From contig CM073518.1 in the NCBI GenBank assembly GCA_037074615.1, forward strand, positions 16,382,501 to 16,446,500: a stretch of 64,000 nucleotides of DNA. Direction: 5' to 3'. Numbering within the stretch: position 1 is the stretch's first letter; each line of letters opens with the position of its first letter. Positions 1-11,862 of this stretch are shown here, piece by piece. The notes below the pieces were generated by a model. The model saw only the letters and a list, made by a program, of their open reading frames with translations. It searched no databases and was not told the origin of the DNA. A program made the position numbers and the translations under genes. This DNA is from Leucaena leucocephala. Its lineage: Eukaryota; Streptophyta; Magnoliopsida; Fabales; Fabaceae.

Positions 1-1089
1 TATGGAATCTGTTTATGTATGACATATACGGAATCTAAAAGGAAACTGAAATCGGTGGTGTATGTTAATTGATTTGATCAATTAATATTGATGGGGTCTA
101 AGGAAAAAGAATTAAGATTCTTGATTATTTATCAAAAAAAATTTCTATTGGGGCGCTGCCCCACACCCCGCCCGCTAACCGGTTAGCGGGACCGCCGTGG
201 CTATTTAATCGTAGCGCAACATAATCGTAATATGTATTGACTTTCCTGATATATGAATGTTTTGAAACATTTATTGCCCTTCAAATAGTATGAATTTTGA
301 TTCTTGAATGTTTGGGTATGGTGAACAATATGGCTCTAGATTACAAGTGTTGTAATTTTTCTAAATACGGCCTGCGTGTCGTGCCTTCCTCTAATGACTC
401 TCGTTGTACATTCTCTTCTCATCTCACTCCCCTCGAATGTTAAAACGAGGTTTCCTTATGTACTTTTCCTATTCTAATTAGAGAGCTCCTCTCATTGGCT
501 TGAGGGGACTTAGGATAGGTGAGCCATATTGTGTCACGTTTAAGATTATGCATCTTTTGATTAGATCACTGCATGTATGTTTTAATATGCATAATACTTG
601 TATGAGATACAACCGCGATACATGCATCTTATAAACCAGATAATTAATTAAACCCTCTAAAAGAAATCTTAAGTCATATGCCGTCAATTAATGGACACTT
701 GTCAAAACCTCGATCGCTCATTTGTAGGTCCACCAAAGTGGGTGCATTTGAGTTATCTTGGGGAGATAAGCAAGAGTAATGGTGCTGCTCTTATGTTTGT
801 TATTGTTTGACTTAATTGAGATTATCAAAACGGTTTTGGGTCTCAAGGCATTAGATGGGATTAAAACATGCCGGATCATATGATGATTGAATCCCATAAA
901 TATCTAAGAATTACATTTGATGTAATTGGTAAAGTTGTTACCTACCTAAATAACTTAAAGTTGAGCGTCCAGCCAAAGCGGACTCAAGTTTAAGCCAAAT
1001 ATGGATCTTAGCCCACTAATTATTACATTGAGGGTTGTTTTATTCAGTGGGAGATTGCTAATTCGCTTGCATATTTTAATTGTAGAATC
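1..1089 (+). other. Copia 5' leader, untranslated
   Basis: No long frame is present. Positions from about 714 to 1089 are matched in reverse by the copia fragment at 60761-61117, so that part is element leader. Positions 1-713 have no second copy here and are assigned to the leader only by position. Two hairpin-forming sequences lie at 149-190. The last bases before the gag ATG at 1090 are AT-rich. Confidence 0.6.
149..190. repeat. Two adjacent perfect inverted repeats in the copia leader
   Basis: Positions 149-163 form a 6-bp stem (TGGGGC/GCCCCA) with a 3-nt loop. Positions 171-190 form a perfect 20-bp palindrome (CCCGCTAACC and its complement) with no spacer. Both are strongly GC-rich inside an AT-rich leader. 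Packaging or dimerisation signals of retroelement RNA can look like this, but that role is inference. Confidence 0.6.
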
Positions 1090-2889
1090 ATGACGACTAG
1101 TAATACTGCTACATTATCGTTGCGATCTGTCCTTGAGAAGGACAAACTCAATGGGACAAACTTTCTTGACTGGTTCAGGAACTTGAGAATTGTTCTCAAG
1201 CAGGAAAGAAAGGTATATGTCCTAGATCAACCCATTCCTGAGGAGCCAGCAGCCAATGCTCCTAGAGCTCAAAGAGATTCTTATGCGAAGCATAAGGAAG
1301 ACTCTGTTGATGTGGGATGCTTGATGCTTGCCACTATGGTTCCGGAGCTTCAAAGAGATCTGGAACACATGGAGGCTTATGAGATGATTGTGCATCTTAA
1401 GAAAATGTTCCAGCAACAGGCAAGGCAAGAGAGGTATGAGACCACTAAGGCCTTACATTCCTGCAGGATGGCTGAAGGTGCATCAGTGAGTACTCATGTC
1501 TTAAAGATGAAAGGGTACATAGATCACCTTGAGAGGCTTGGATTTCCCATAAGTCAGGAGCTAGCTACAGATTTGATCTTGAACTCACTCCTGGAAAGTT
1601 ATGACCAGTTTGTCATGAACTACAACATGAACAACATGGAGAAATCTATTTCTGAACTGCATGGGATGCTTAAAACTGCTGAGCCGACTGTTAAGAAGAA
1701 GCCCAGTACTGTTTTGATGGTTCAGAAAGGAAAGGGTATGAAAAGGAAAGGCAAGGGCAAGGGGAAGGGTCATGGCTCATCTGGTAAGACCAAAGAGTCA
1801 GGCAAGCCCGAAACCAAGCCTACACCAAAGAAGGCAAAGCCTCCAAAGGAAGGAGTTTGCTTCTTCTGCAATGAACCGGGTCATTGGAAGAGGAATTGCA
1901 AACTCTACCTTGAAGATCTGAAAAAGAACAAGAAGGATAGCGGGGCTATCACTTCAGGTATTTATGTTATAGACATTCATCTTTCTACTTCCACTACATG
2001 GGTATTAGATACTGCATGTGGTTCTCACATTTGTATAAATGTGCAGGGCCTAAAGGACAGTAGAAAGCTGAAGAAGGGCGAAGTTGACCTACGAGTTGGA
2101 AATAGAGCAAAGGTTGCTGCTCTAGCTGTAGGCACTTATGAATTAGTTCTGCCCACTGGGCTTTTGTTAGTTTTGAACAATTGCTATTATGTTCCTGCTT
2201 TGAGTAGTAACATTGTTTCTCTTTCTTATTTGGATAAGGAAGGTTACACTTCCATTTCTGGGAATGGTAAATGTTCCATTTATCGTAATGATATTTTCTA
2301 TGCTCATGGTGATTTGCATGTTGATCATTACATATTAAACTTGGAACAACCCAATCATGGAAATATCTATAACATAACCGCCAAAAGGATCAAACCAAAT
2401 GATTTGAATCCGACGTACCTCTGGCACTGTCGTCTAGGCCACATAAATGAGAAACGCATTTCTAAACTCCATCAAGATGGATTTCTCAACTCATTTGATT
2501 TTGAATCATATGATACTTGCGAATCTTGTTTGTTAGGAAAGATGACAAAGTTGCCTTTCACTGGACACAGTGAGAGGGCCACCGATTTGTTGGGCCTCAT
2601 ACATACAGATGTGTGTGGACCGATGAATACAAATGCCAGAAGAGGTTATTCGTACTTCATTACATTCATAGATGATTTCAGTAGATATGGCTACGTCTAT
2701 CTAATGAAATATAAATCCGAATCTTTTGAAATGTTCAAGATATTTCAAAATGAAGTACAAAACCAGCTTGGCAAAACAATTAAAGCCCTTCGATCTGATC
2801 GAGGGGGTGAATATTTGAGCCAAGAGTTTATCGATCATCTTAGGAATTGTGGAATAGTCTCACAATTGACTCCTCCAGGAACACCATAA
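1090..2889 (+). pseudogene. Copia gag-protease-integrase (N-terminal part of gag-pol), ends at a premature stop
   Basis: The 599-codon frame starts at the first ATG after the leader. Residues 1 to about 250 are a plant copia gag of the UBN2 type with a Lys/Gly-rich basic tail. A CCHC zinc knuckle (C-x2-C-x4-H-x4-C) is at residues 257-270. The protease motif LDTACG has its aspartate near residue 307. The GAG-pre-integrase motif (LWHCRLGH) is near 444, and the integrase aspartates are near 508 (HTDVCGP) and 563 (SDRGGEY). The frame stops at TAA 2887-2889, just before the catalytic glutamate. The minus-strand relative near 39240 has CAA at this place, so a C-to-T change made the stop. The same frame continues after it. 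Confidence 0.9.
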
Positions 2890-4092
2890 TGGAATGGGGT
2901 TTCTGAACGGAGGAATCGAACACTATTGGATATGGTTCGATCCATGATGAGTCGAACAGATCTTCCACCATCCTTTTGGGGCCACGCCCTAGAGACAGCT
3001 GCGTTCACACTGAATCGTGTTCCATCTAAGGCAGTTGAAAAGACTCCGTATGAGATATGGACTGGGAGGAAACCTAGTTTGTCTTTTCTCAAGATTTGGG
3101 GATGTGAGGTCTATGTTAAGCAACAAGCCTCAGATAAGTTAGCGCCCAAATCTTCAAAGTGCCTTTTTGTGGGATATCCTAAGGAAACCAAGGGATATTA
3201 TGTCTACAACCCCACTGATAACAAAGTGTTTGTTGTCAGAAATGGTATCTTTCTAGAACGAGAATTTATCTCTAAAAGAACCACTGGGAGCAAGGTACAC
3301 CTCGAAGAAGTTCGAGAGCCACAAGACGCCACAGAACTAGAGATGGAAAGTAGAGAAGACTCACAAGAAGTTGTTGAGACTCCTCAAGTCACGCAAGGCC
3401 CAAGGCGATCTAATAGGGCACGACTTCAGCCTCAGAGATATGGATTTCTGATTTCTGATAGTCGTGATGTGTTGCTCATTGAGCATAATGAGCCCACTAC
3501 CTATCAAGAAGCTATAGTGGGACCAAACTCTGAGAAATGGCTTAATGCCATGAAGTCTGAGATGCAATCCATGTACGACAATAAGGTATGGACCTTAGTC
3601 AACCCGCCTGAAGGTATAAAAACCGTCGGGTGCAAGTGGGTTTTTAAAGAGAAAACTGACATGGATGGCAATGTAAATGTCTTCAAGGCACGACTGGTTG
3701 CAAAAGGATTTACTCAAACTCATGGTGTGGACTATGATGAGACCTTTTCCCCAGTTGCAATGGCCAAATCAATCAGAATCCTCCTTGCCATTGCAGCATA
3801 TTATGACTATGAAATATGGCAGATGGACGTCAAGACAGCCTTCCTTAATGGAAAGCTCCTTGAGGATGTGTACATGACACAACCTGAAGGTTTTGTGCGT
3901 TCTGAGGACTCTGGTAAGGTATGCAAGCTTCAAAGGTCCATTTATGGACTGAAGCAAGCATCTCGGAGTTGGAATCATCGTTTTGATGAAGTAGTCAAAG
4001 AGTTTGGATTTCTTCAAAACATTGATGAACCTTGTGTGTACAAGAAGGTTAGTGGGAGCACAGTTGTATTTTTTGGTACTCTATGTCGATGA
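2890..4092 (+). pseudogene. Copia integrase C-terminus and reverse transcriptase N-terminal half
   Basis: This is the same reading frame as the preceding segment, resumed after the TAA. It begins with the integrase motif SERRNRTLLD, which carries the third catalytic acidic residue, and passes through the integrase tail. It then enters the reverse transcriptase (WVFKEKTD, ARLVAKGF, QMDVKTAFLNG with its catalytic Asp, YGLKQASR). It leaves frame in a run of six T residues at about 4069-4074, just before the YVDD box, and ends at a frameshifted TGA. One extra T explains the shift. Confidence 0.88.
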
Positions 4093-4984
4093 CATCCTAC
4101 TCATTGGGAATGACATTCCTACCTTGCAGATTGTCAAGTCTTGGTTAGGAAAATCTTTCTCGATGAAAGACTTGGGTGAAGCCACCTACATCCTAGGAAT
4201 TAGGATCTATAGAGATAGATCTAAAAGGCTTCTAGGACTGAGTCAGAGCACATATATAGACAAGATACTGCATAGGTTCAGTATGCAGGAATCAAAAAGG
4301 GGTTTCATACCCATGTCTCATGGTATTCACCTCAGCAAGGATTTGTGTCCTAATACACCAGATCAGCGAGGTCGCATGAGTAAGATTCCATATGCCTCGG
4401 CCATAGGATCTATCATGTACGCCATGTTATGTACTCGACCGGATGTCTCGTTTGCCTTAAGTATGACTAGCAGATATCAACAGGACCCTGGTGAGGGCCA
4501 TTGGACTGCTGTCAAGAATATCCTTAAGTACTTAAGAAGGACTAAGGACTTATTCTTGGTCTATGGTGGATTGAAAGACGAGCTCTATGTAACTAGTTAC
4601 ACAGATGCAAGTTTCCAAACTGACCAGGATGACCAGAAATCGCAATCTGGATACATATTCCTCCTGAATAATGGAGCAGTAAGCTGGAAGAGTTCTAAGC
4701 AGAGTACTGTAGTAGATTCTGCAATGGAAGCCGAGTATATAGCAGCATTTGATGCAGCTAAAGAGGCTGTTTGGATCAGGAAGTTCATTACTGAACTAGG
4801 GTTGGTACCGACCATCTCAGATCCAATAACTTTGTTCTGTGACAATGGTGGTACCATTGCACAGGCCAAAGAGCCTTGGTCACATCAAAGGACCAAGCAT
4901 ATACTCAGGCGATTTCATCTCATCAGAGAAATCAATGATAGAGGTGATATAAAAAAAATGCAAGGTAGCAAGAGAAGACAATGA
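4075..4984 (+). pseudogene. Copia reverse transcriptase C-terminal half and RNase H
   Basis: This frame is +1 relative to the upstream one and opens with YVDDILLIGN, the polymerase active-site box. The later block LGEATYILGIRI is standard copia. RNase H follows, with SYTDASF, EAEYIA and CDNGGT carrying the expected acidic residues. The usual end of copia RNase H is missing: an A-run at about 4950-4957 is followed by a divergent tail and stop. It should be read as one protein with the two upstream segments, so the locus cannot make an intact polyprotein. Confidence 0.88.
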
Positions 4985-5070
4985 TGCTGATCCTCTAAAC
5001 CGCTTGTCCAGGCAAAACATGAGCGTCATGTTAGGTCAATAGGATTGAGACAAATTAATGATTGTTCCTA

Positions 5071-5085
5071 GTGCAAGTGGGAGGA
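5071..5085 (+). promoter_or_regulatory. Polypurine tract of the copia element
   Basis: A purine-rich stretch (AAGTGGGAGGA) directly abuts the TGTTGG start of the 3' LTR. It is the expected primer site for plus-strand synthesis. Confidence 0.8.
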
Positions 5086-5950
5086 TGTTGGAAATTGTGC
5101 CCTAGGGGCCAATCATTGTATCATGTTATCATATTATTTGCATGTTTACTATGATGACAATCCTTGGATAACTCGTGATCTTATCCTAAATGTCCCTGGT
5201 CGGTCATCTATGTGGGAGCAGAGATGAAATAAGACCAGTATAACTTTGAAGATATATAGAGATATAAATCAAAGTCATAAGCACATGTAAGAGTACAGGG
5301 TGTTGGACCGACCCGCAATGAGAGAGCTGCATGGGTCAAGTCATAAGCTTCTCTCATATACAAGCCATGTCACTATGCCCTTTGACCTGAGATCATCATG
5401 GATTCCTACATGACAAACGCTCAGCTTTGACCTAGTCAAAAGTCACTTTTGACCGAGTGATCATAAAGGCTATGCTCGGGCTTAGTGGTTTTTCATGCGG
5501 AGGAATGTGAATGGTCAAGATGGAATTTGTCCCTCACATTCGTAGAGAGATATTACTGGGCCCCTCGATGAGTGAGTCTGAGAAATGTATGGCCATACTG
5601 GAATGGAAGGGTAGTTCCATTTCTATATTCAGACTACTCAGGGATCGAGAAAGTAACGGTCAGGAACAGGAGGATGACGTTCACCATGCCTCATCCTTGA
5701 CCGAAATATCGTGTGACAAAAGGGACGTGATATGGTTGTATGAAAGGTTACATCGTTTATCGATCCTCATATGTTTTGGGTAGTCGTAATGCCTTGCTAG
5801 AGACCGCTTACGACTTGTGGGTCAGTATAGTAACTGGGCCACTGCCAACTTCATATGGGCCTACAGGGTCGCACACAAAACAGCCCAATACGAGCTATGA
5901 TGTCCAGATTCATTGAATCTAAGAGATGTCTAAATTCAATGAATAATCTA

Positions 5951-6012
5951 GGGTGGATATATATTTTATATATATATATAAATTAGTTTATATATATATT
6001 ATATAAATAATA
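5951..6012. repeat. TA-rich microsatellite in the copia LTR
   Basis: Alternating TA runs, also present in the LTR copies at about 15117-15170 and 47762-47815. Lengths differ between copies, as expected for slippage. Confidence 0.8.
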
Positions 6013-6347
6013 TAAGAGATATTTGTAAGATTTAATTTATAAGGATAAATTAAATCTCTATCAATTTTGAATTTGAATTTAAATGGATATGATCTATTTG
6101 AATTTGAAATTCAAATTGATAAGATATCTCAAATTTGATTTATGAGAATAAATCAAATATAATTCTGTCTTATCTTTATTTTAAATTAAATAAATAGGTG
6201 AATTAAATCTGTGGGACGGATTTAATATAAACCATATTTATTTAATCAGTTTCTTATTAAATTATGCAATATATGATATTGTATTAATTCAGAATTAATA
6301 TAAGATTAATTCTGAAGCCCGGCCCTATTAGAAGCCCGATAGCTTCC

Positions 6348-6356
6348 TATATATTT
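6348..6356 (+). promoter_or_regulatory. Probable TATA box of the copia LTR
   Basis: The motif TATATATTT sits between an AT-rich upstream region and a non-AT-rich downstream region, as expected for a U3/R boundary. It is conserved in the LTR at about 15473. It is absent from the solo LTR at 47137-48686, which has lost this block. Confidence 0.5.
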
Positions 6357-6622
6357 GACATTAGGAGCTAGGGTTCCAAATAGACAATATAGATCTCTTC
6401 ACACACATTCAGTCGTGAGAAAAGGGGGCAGGGAGAGTGCAAAAGGTTTGCACATAAGAAACTGCCGAGATAGAGAGGGTGAGGACGGAATCTCTAGAAA
6501 GCCCTAGAGGGACAAGAGGCGCTAGCACGTCGTTCGCGATTGGAACGCTGTTCGTGTGGATACCGGTAGAGGAAGCCGATCTGAGCTGTCGACTTCTACG
6601 ATACGGCTAGACACGAAGACAG

Positions 6623-6951
6623 GTCGCGACCAGAACACACTTAGGTCGCGACCAAACGGGCATCTGAACGTCAGAAATCCGAAAAGAGGAGACAGGTCGC
6701 GACGTGAAGTTGAAGAGGTCGCGACTAAAAGCTCCAGAGGCGACAGGTCGCGACTAGAAGCATAGTAGGTCGCGACTACAAACTCCAGAGACGTCCGGTC
6801 GCAACTAGAGGCAGAAGAGGTCGCGACTAACAACTCCAGAGGCGACAGATCGCGACTAGAAGCAGAGGAGGTCGCGACTAAAAGCTGAGGAGGTCGCGAC
6901 TGAAAGTTCCAGAGGCGAGGAGTCGCGACTAGTGGACACTGAGGTCGCGAC
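6623..6951. repeat. GTCGCGAC palindromic minisatellite, 51-bp unit
   Basis: Copies of GTCGCGAC (or one-base variants) start at 6623, 6645, 6696, 6718, 6748, 6769, 6798, 6820, 6849, 6871, 6893, 6922 and 6944. Most intervals are 21-22 or 29-30 bp in alternation. The long spacer contains CAGAG. Because 51 bp is 17 codons, a 180-codon minus-strand frame (6522-7064) stays open through the array. That frame is a by-product of the repeat, not a recognised protein. Confidence 0.9.
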
Positions 6952-7073
6952 CAAAGCTCGAAACCGAAGGTAACACTTCTTTCTCCTTGACTTAAACACA
7001 TTCGGTAGATCCTGGCTGGGAATGGAAAAATTTTTAAAGTTAATTTCCGCTGCGTGTCTTCCAATTCCCTTCA

Positions 7074-7247
7074 ATTAAGACGATGTGTCCCAGACCAAGG
7101 TCACAAATCAGTTTTAGCAGCTTGCTATTTATAGGTTTGTGGGGGTCATTTTGGGGGGAAAAGGACTGTACGAAGGGTCCTTGAATCTGGTTTCTATTGC
7201 CTTCCCTTTTTAAAGATGCTTTTGAGTTTTGTAGAGCTTGTGATAGG
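7074..7247 (+). pseudogene. Tat/Ogre-like gypsy integrase, fragment 1 (zinc-binding domain)
   Basis: The translation shows the zinc-binding part of a gypsy integrase, including CGGHFGGKRT and FEFCRACDR. One in-frame TAG is present. The fragment is cut on the left by the copia element and on the right by a solo LTR. Removing that LTR and one copy of ATAGG restores frame into 10860. It belongs to the same pol as the fragments at 10855, 14123 and 28252. Confidence 0.8.
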
Positions 7248-9500
7248 TGTAACACCCCAATTTTTAGGCCTAGAGAGGCCAGAAGGAGAATTCAAGGGCA
7301 TAATCGTAATTATGGGAAAGATCGGGCTGGTAGCCGATGAGTACCATATTTTGCCAGAAAATAGAGAAAATTATGCTGATCATTTCACTGAACTGTGAAA
7401 TGTGCATATGAGGTCTCTAGGTGTATGAAAGAATTAGAAATATGACCAGGGGTAAAATGGTCATTTTGGAAAATTGTGCGCGAGTGCTTTTTCAGGCCAA
7501 AACAGCCCGGTCCGGATAAAATATCTGAAAATACCGGGAGATAGAGAAAAGGATTCCGGATTGAATGAGGAGTCACATAATTTTTATTTGAGGCCCCGAT
7601 TTTTCTGTAAAAATTCCTGAAGATGGGAATTTACAGTTATAATCGGTAAAAGAAAGGCAGTCCGAATAGAAATGATCGGACAATGGCTAGAGGCCATACA
7701 GTGTTTTCTAAGGCCCGTAGTGACACCAGGGAAGGCCCAGGCCCATAATATCAGTTCAGTGGTAAGAGGGGCCGGTGTCCGGGAAAAATGTGCAAAATGA
7801 CGAAAATGCCCTTATGTTATAGAAGAACTGAAGAATGAGTAAAGGGTATTTTGGTCATTTGGCTAAGGTTAGACAGTCAAGAAGGGGTATCTGGATAGTT
7901 GACCAGGGCCAGAGAATACTCTAGTAAAATATGAAAAGACAATAATGCCCCTAGACCTAGTAAAGGAAATGAAAGGACTTAAGTGCAATTATGGAAAGTT
8001 TCAAGGCCAAAAAGGAATGTAGACAAAAATGTGGGGTCCTTAAGTGTAATTTTAGCCAAGTAAAAAGGGACTTAAATGAAAAGAAGAAAAGTTCCCTGGG
8101 GCTAAATTGTAATTAAAGAAAGTCAGGCCGGAAGTGGTTTGGACTGTCCGAAAGCATTTCAGTCCCAGATTTCACCGGTAGAGAGAGCAAGGGACGCTCG
8201 GTAATCTGGCTTAACACAGGAATTTTTGAAGACTCCAGATAGCCAGAAATGGACTGATCGTCCAAAAGTTATAAAAATTCATACCGGATATCCTCGAATT
8301 CAGATCTAGGTGAGAAAATACAGGATGATACGTCCTTATGGGACGGATGTTGGGAAACTGACAGAATACCGATAGGAGGCCTGTAGAAAAAGTTATTCAC
8401 AAATCAGAAAATCCAGACGGGAGTGTGAGGCCTCTGGGGATCCGATAGGGAGATTTATCGGTATTTGTAAGGGGACTGAATGAGTTCGGATGACCTCAGT
8501 CAGATGACTGATATGACTCACAGGGATGCCTGAACACCGCAGGCTAGTGTTTCGGACAGAAGGAGCCGGTGTCCGGATATGTGTATAAACGGTGAATAAT
8601 AGATAAAATATTCAATAATTATTAATGGGGAAGATTCCTCGTAGTGCGTGCCATGAAGGTATTGGACCCAGAAAGGCCCAATAATGGCGCCATCAAAGGC
8701 CCAGTAAGACCCTTAGACTGATAAGTGGGCCAGTGTCCAGCAGAACCCCGAAAAAGTGCGAAATTACGAAAATGCCCCTGTGTTGTACAAAAGTGTAACA
8801 GATGAATGGAGGGCATTTTGGTAATTCTGGACAGGCCAGAAGCCAAGGTATATACAGATAAAGCTACTTAGAGTCAGTATATGCCCTGACAGAGTACAGA
8901 AGGGTGTAAAATGACGATTTTACCCTTAGGGTTAAATAGTGCAAGAAAGGGCACCCAAGGGTATTTTGGTAATTTGCCAAGGGCTGTTTCTTGGGAATCG
9001 AGCCATCAGAGTACTTGAGCTTGATCAGGATCCAAGACAACATTCCCAGAGCCCAAAAACGTAGGCCCAGTAATGTGTGGGAAAAAGTGGCATTAAAATA
9101 TTATTTTAATGCTGTTTCAATAAAGTAAAGTTACTCGGTTGGCACGATAACCGAGGAAGTGATCAGATAAAGTCCTGAATTTATCTGGATAGCATTGGAA
9201 GGCGTGACAGGTGCCAGTAAGATGACACATGGCGCCAACATAAAGGCAGAAGAAAAGGTTGAGGACACGTACTACGAGGCAGGACACTGGACCGGTGAGT
9301 CAGCTGCTGAGTCAGCTGTTGAGGTGTCCAGGAATTTCAGCATGTGGAAAATGTGGCGCTGAGGTGTCCTGGTGAGGTGTCCCAATGATGTCATGCATGA
9401 TGCAGTAAAGGAGGAATTAAAGAAAATAGGAAAATCCAGGAAAAACCAGGACCGCGGGATCAAAGTTCATAGAAACTGCAGAATTGCCATTGAAGGCAAT

Positions 9501-9510
9501 TATAAATACC
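9501..9510 (+). promoter_or_regulatory. TATA box of a gypsy LTR (TATAAATACC)
   Basis: TATAAATA followed by a C-run, then a GA-rich stretch (about 9540-9610). The same arrangement occurs at 17347, 18915, 23705, 26163, 40951, 51287 and 56294 on the + strand and near 12433, 36719 and 62456 on the - strand. Confidence 0.75.
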
Positions 9511-10026
9511 CCCCTCCATTCCATTCTTGCATTCACGCATGGAAGGGAGAAGGGAGAGAAAGAAGAGAGAGAAGGAGCAAGAAGGGAAGAGAGAAAGGAG
9601 AAAAAGGAAGTAAGGAAGTTTTGGCGGAGCTGAAAGCAGAATAGAGATAGTAGAGCTCTGCTAAGCCTTTGAGGTAGTAACTAATCCTAGCTTTTATGTA
9701 ATGGCTTTGTGATTTATTGTGCTATTGTTTGGTTGGATTGTTGTGTTATATGTTATGTCTGAAGCTCTGCTGTAATGCTATGATCATATGTTATTAAGCA
9801 TGGAAGCACGCAGCATACTTATCTGTACACAATCACAAGCAAGCACTGTCACTCTGCATTACATATATTGTTATGATTGTTGCTACTGAGATTCCCCCTA
9901 ATCTCATCCCAATAAGTAAACCATTATTACAGGGGAGGTTATGTCAAAATGAATTTTGGGAATTTTAAGAGACGCCGTTATGCTGCCGAAGTAAAGACTG
10001 AACATCAGTATATGATAAGTACTGTG

Positions 10027-10101
10027 TACGTAGTGCTGTCTAAGGAGGCTAGAAGTGAGTGGACCTAGCCGGTTCATCTAGTCTTTCCTGGGTACTACGT
10101 A
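10027..10101 (+). other. Conserved LTR stem-loop (short-arm form)
   Basis: The outer arms TACGTAGTGC and GTACTACGTA pair over 10 bp. An inner stem AGGCTAG/CTAGTCT and an apical stem GTGGACC/GGTTCAT around loop TAGCC lie between them. The inner stem carries an A-U pair where most copies have G-C. It lies about 520 bp after the TATA box, so it should be transcribed. Confidence 0.65.
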
Positions 10102-10854
10102 GAATGGTAGTTCTCATGAGGGGATTACCGAATCAGTACGGTTCAGTTCTTTGTACAGATGAAGCGTAGCGGTTATGCTGCCGGACTTCAGGCAGGAAAA
10201 GATGCAATAGAGATATGAGAATTTATGTACATGGCCAGATGTAAAACAACTTATTAATTAATAATAATTGTTGTTTGGCATGTTTGACTGATATATGATG
10301 GATGTATGCATATGTATGCAAAGTTGATTGCTGGAAATTACCACTGTGAACAGTAACACGTGGTGACATGATAATGTTTGATAAATAGTTAAAAATAGTA
10401 AATGGATGAATAAATGTTCGAAATTTTTAAGGTAAATAGTAGACATATCAAGCTTCTATTTTATATATAGTATGATTCATTTGGATGTCTACACAAGGAG
10501 ATATAAATTATCAAAGTTGGGACCAGAATGCTGGATTCAGGGAGAAAAACGTGGAATGAACAGTAACGTTGACACGTTGACTGACGTTGACTTGGTCAAC
10601 TAATGGTCAACGAGTTATTTTTCCCTGAAATATAATTGAGTTAGCTTCATTTAGAAATTGGAACCACTTCATTTCGAGTTTCCTAGAATTAGTTATGAGT
10701 TTTCGAAGTCGGGTCACTCATCTGGAATTTACACAGTGAACAGTACTCAATAAGAGTAAAACTCTAGATTGAGAAATTGGACTTCAATGACCTTGAAAGT
10801 GGTTCTAAATGCTACTGAATGGTCCCTAAGACATACGAACGTAAGGATGTTTCA

Positions 10855-11364
10855 ATAGGTGCCAAAGATTTAGGGGGATTAGTAAAAGGCATGAGATACC
10901 GCAACAACCTATTCTATTTTGTGAGGTTTTTGATGTTTGGGCAATAGATTTCATGGGACCTTTTCCACCTTTAGCAGGGTTTCGTTACATTTTATTGGTT
11001 GTAGACTATTTATCTAGGTGGGTAGAGGCCATCCCTACAAGACTAGATGATGCCCAAATGGTCTCCAAGTTTATAAGGTCTCATATCTTTAGTAGATTTG
11101 GAGTACCGAAAGTAGTAGTCAGTGATCAAGGCACCCATTTTTGCAATAAGTTAATAAATAGCTTATTGGCAAAATATGGTGTAACTCATAAAGTCTCGAC
11201 CCCATACCACCCTCAAACTAATGGTCTATCAGAAGTTTCTAATAGGGAGATAAAGCATATTTTAGAAAAGATTGTTAAGCCATCTAATAAGGATTGGAAC
11301 TTAAGATTGACAAAGCTTTATGGGCATACAGAACAACTTTTAAAACCCCTCTAGGCATGTCCCC
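10855..11364 (+). pseudogene. Tat/Ogre-like gypsy integrase, fragment 2 (catalytic core)
   Basis: The frame is open from 10860, with DVWAIDFMGPFP (first catalytic Asp), VSDQGTHFCN (second Asp) and YHPQTNG followed by the SEVSNREIK region that carries the Glu. This is the rve-type core of a Ty3/gypsy integrase. A one-base shift near 11310-11318 puts the end (the FKTPLGMSP block) into another frame. The fragment is cut at 11364 by a minus-strand LTR, and the protein resumes at 14128. The ATG at 10953 is internal, not a start. Confidence 0.85.
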
Positions 11365-11862
11365 TGAAACATCCTCCCTTAGACCCCTCAGAGTACACTT
11401 ACGGAAGCGATATTAACTCGATCATATCTTAACTTAAGCCCAGAAATTAAAATTTATACTCTTAAGTTCCTTATTCTGAACCTTTAATTTGAGAACTGAT
11501 TAATCTCATTCTACACATCCAAACAAGGCTTATTACCTATCCACGGAATGCCCCAGATGTGTACCACTGGCTCACCAAATTTCATAGCCAAACTCCTTCG
11601 TTTACTAGGTCAAACTGAGGTCAAAACACTGCTACCTCAGGACCTGCGAATTTCTCCCTTAATTCCCCATTCACAAATTAAACATGCCAAACAATATTTA
11701 TTATTAAATAATAAAATGTCATACAACAGGACATACATAAAATTCTCATATTTCTATTACATCTTTTTCTGCCTAAAATCCAGCAGCATAACCGCTAGGC
11801 TTCATCTGTACAAAGAACTGAACCGTACTGATTCGGTAATTCCCTCATGAGAACTACCATTC

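Larger units (their letters stand above)
1..7073 (+). mobile_element. Ty1/copia LTR retrotransposon, 5' LTR outside the window
   Basis: Seen in order: untranslated leader, gag-pol frames, polypurine tract and one LTR that ends TG...CA. The domain order protease, integrase, reverse transcriptase, RNase H is the copia order. The element lies inside a gypsy integrase, which resumes directly after the LTR at 7074; the first five bases there (ATTAA) should be the target duplication, but its partner is left of the window. Related copies in the window are a minus-strand pol fragment (38505-39866), a minus-strand gag-to-integrase fragment (59213-61117) and three other LTR copies. Coding capacity is lost through a stop codon and frameshifts. 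Confidence 0.9.
5086..7073 (+). mobile_element. Copia 3' LTR, 1,988 bp
   Basis: It begins TGTTGG after the polypurine tract and ends CCCTTCA. The same ends are fixed independently by the solo LTR at 47137-48686, where a target duplication flanks them. Contents in order: a conserved 5' part with a 90-codon chance ORF, an AT-rich stretch with TA microsatellite (5951-6012), a TATA motif near 6348, and a CpG-rich GTCGCGAC array (6623-6951). Confidence 0.9.
7248..10854 (+). mobile_element. Solo gypsy LTR, 3,607 bp, duplication ATAGG
   Basis: It starts TGTAACACCCC and ends GGATGTTTCA. ATAGG occurs at 7243-7247 and 10855-10859. It is longer than its relatives and looks mosaic: the start is of the 'AATTTTTAGG' type, followed by a module typical of the 'TAATTTTC' type (TTTTAGCCAA near 8050). 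It holds a TATA box (9501), a GA-rich tract after it and the conserved stem-loop (10027-10101). Confidence 0.9.

Noticed and set aside
171..190. The 20-bp palindrome as a rho-independent-type terminator
   Set aside because: No T-run follows and the context is a plant retroelement leader, not a bacterial operon.
5511..5783. A 90-codon ORF in the copia LTR, identical in translation at 47989-48261
   Set aside because: Identity reflects the close relation of the two LTR copies. The third copy (about 14690-14950) has stops and changes in the frame, so coding is unlikely.
6623..6951. The evenly spaced palindromic array as a CRISPR array
   Set aside because: The repeated core is only 8 bp, the spacers are themselves similar to each other, and no cas genes exist. 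It is a minisatellite.
6522..7064. A 180-codon minus-strand frame with a 17-residue repeat
   Set aside because: The repeat unit of the underlying array is 51 bp, a multiple of three, so an open frame is expected. The other array copies also give open frames in different phases, and no family resemblance was seen.
11548..11850. A 100-codon frame also found at 61553-61816
   Set aside because: Both are the same part of two minus-strand LTR copies read on the wrong strand; no coding evidence.
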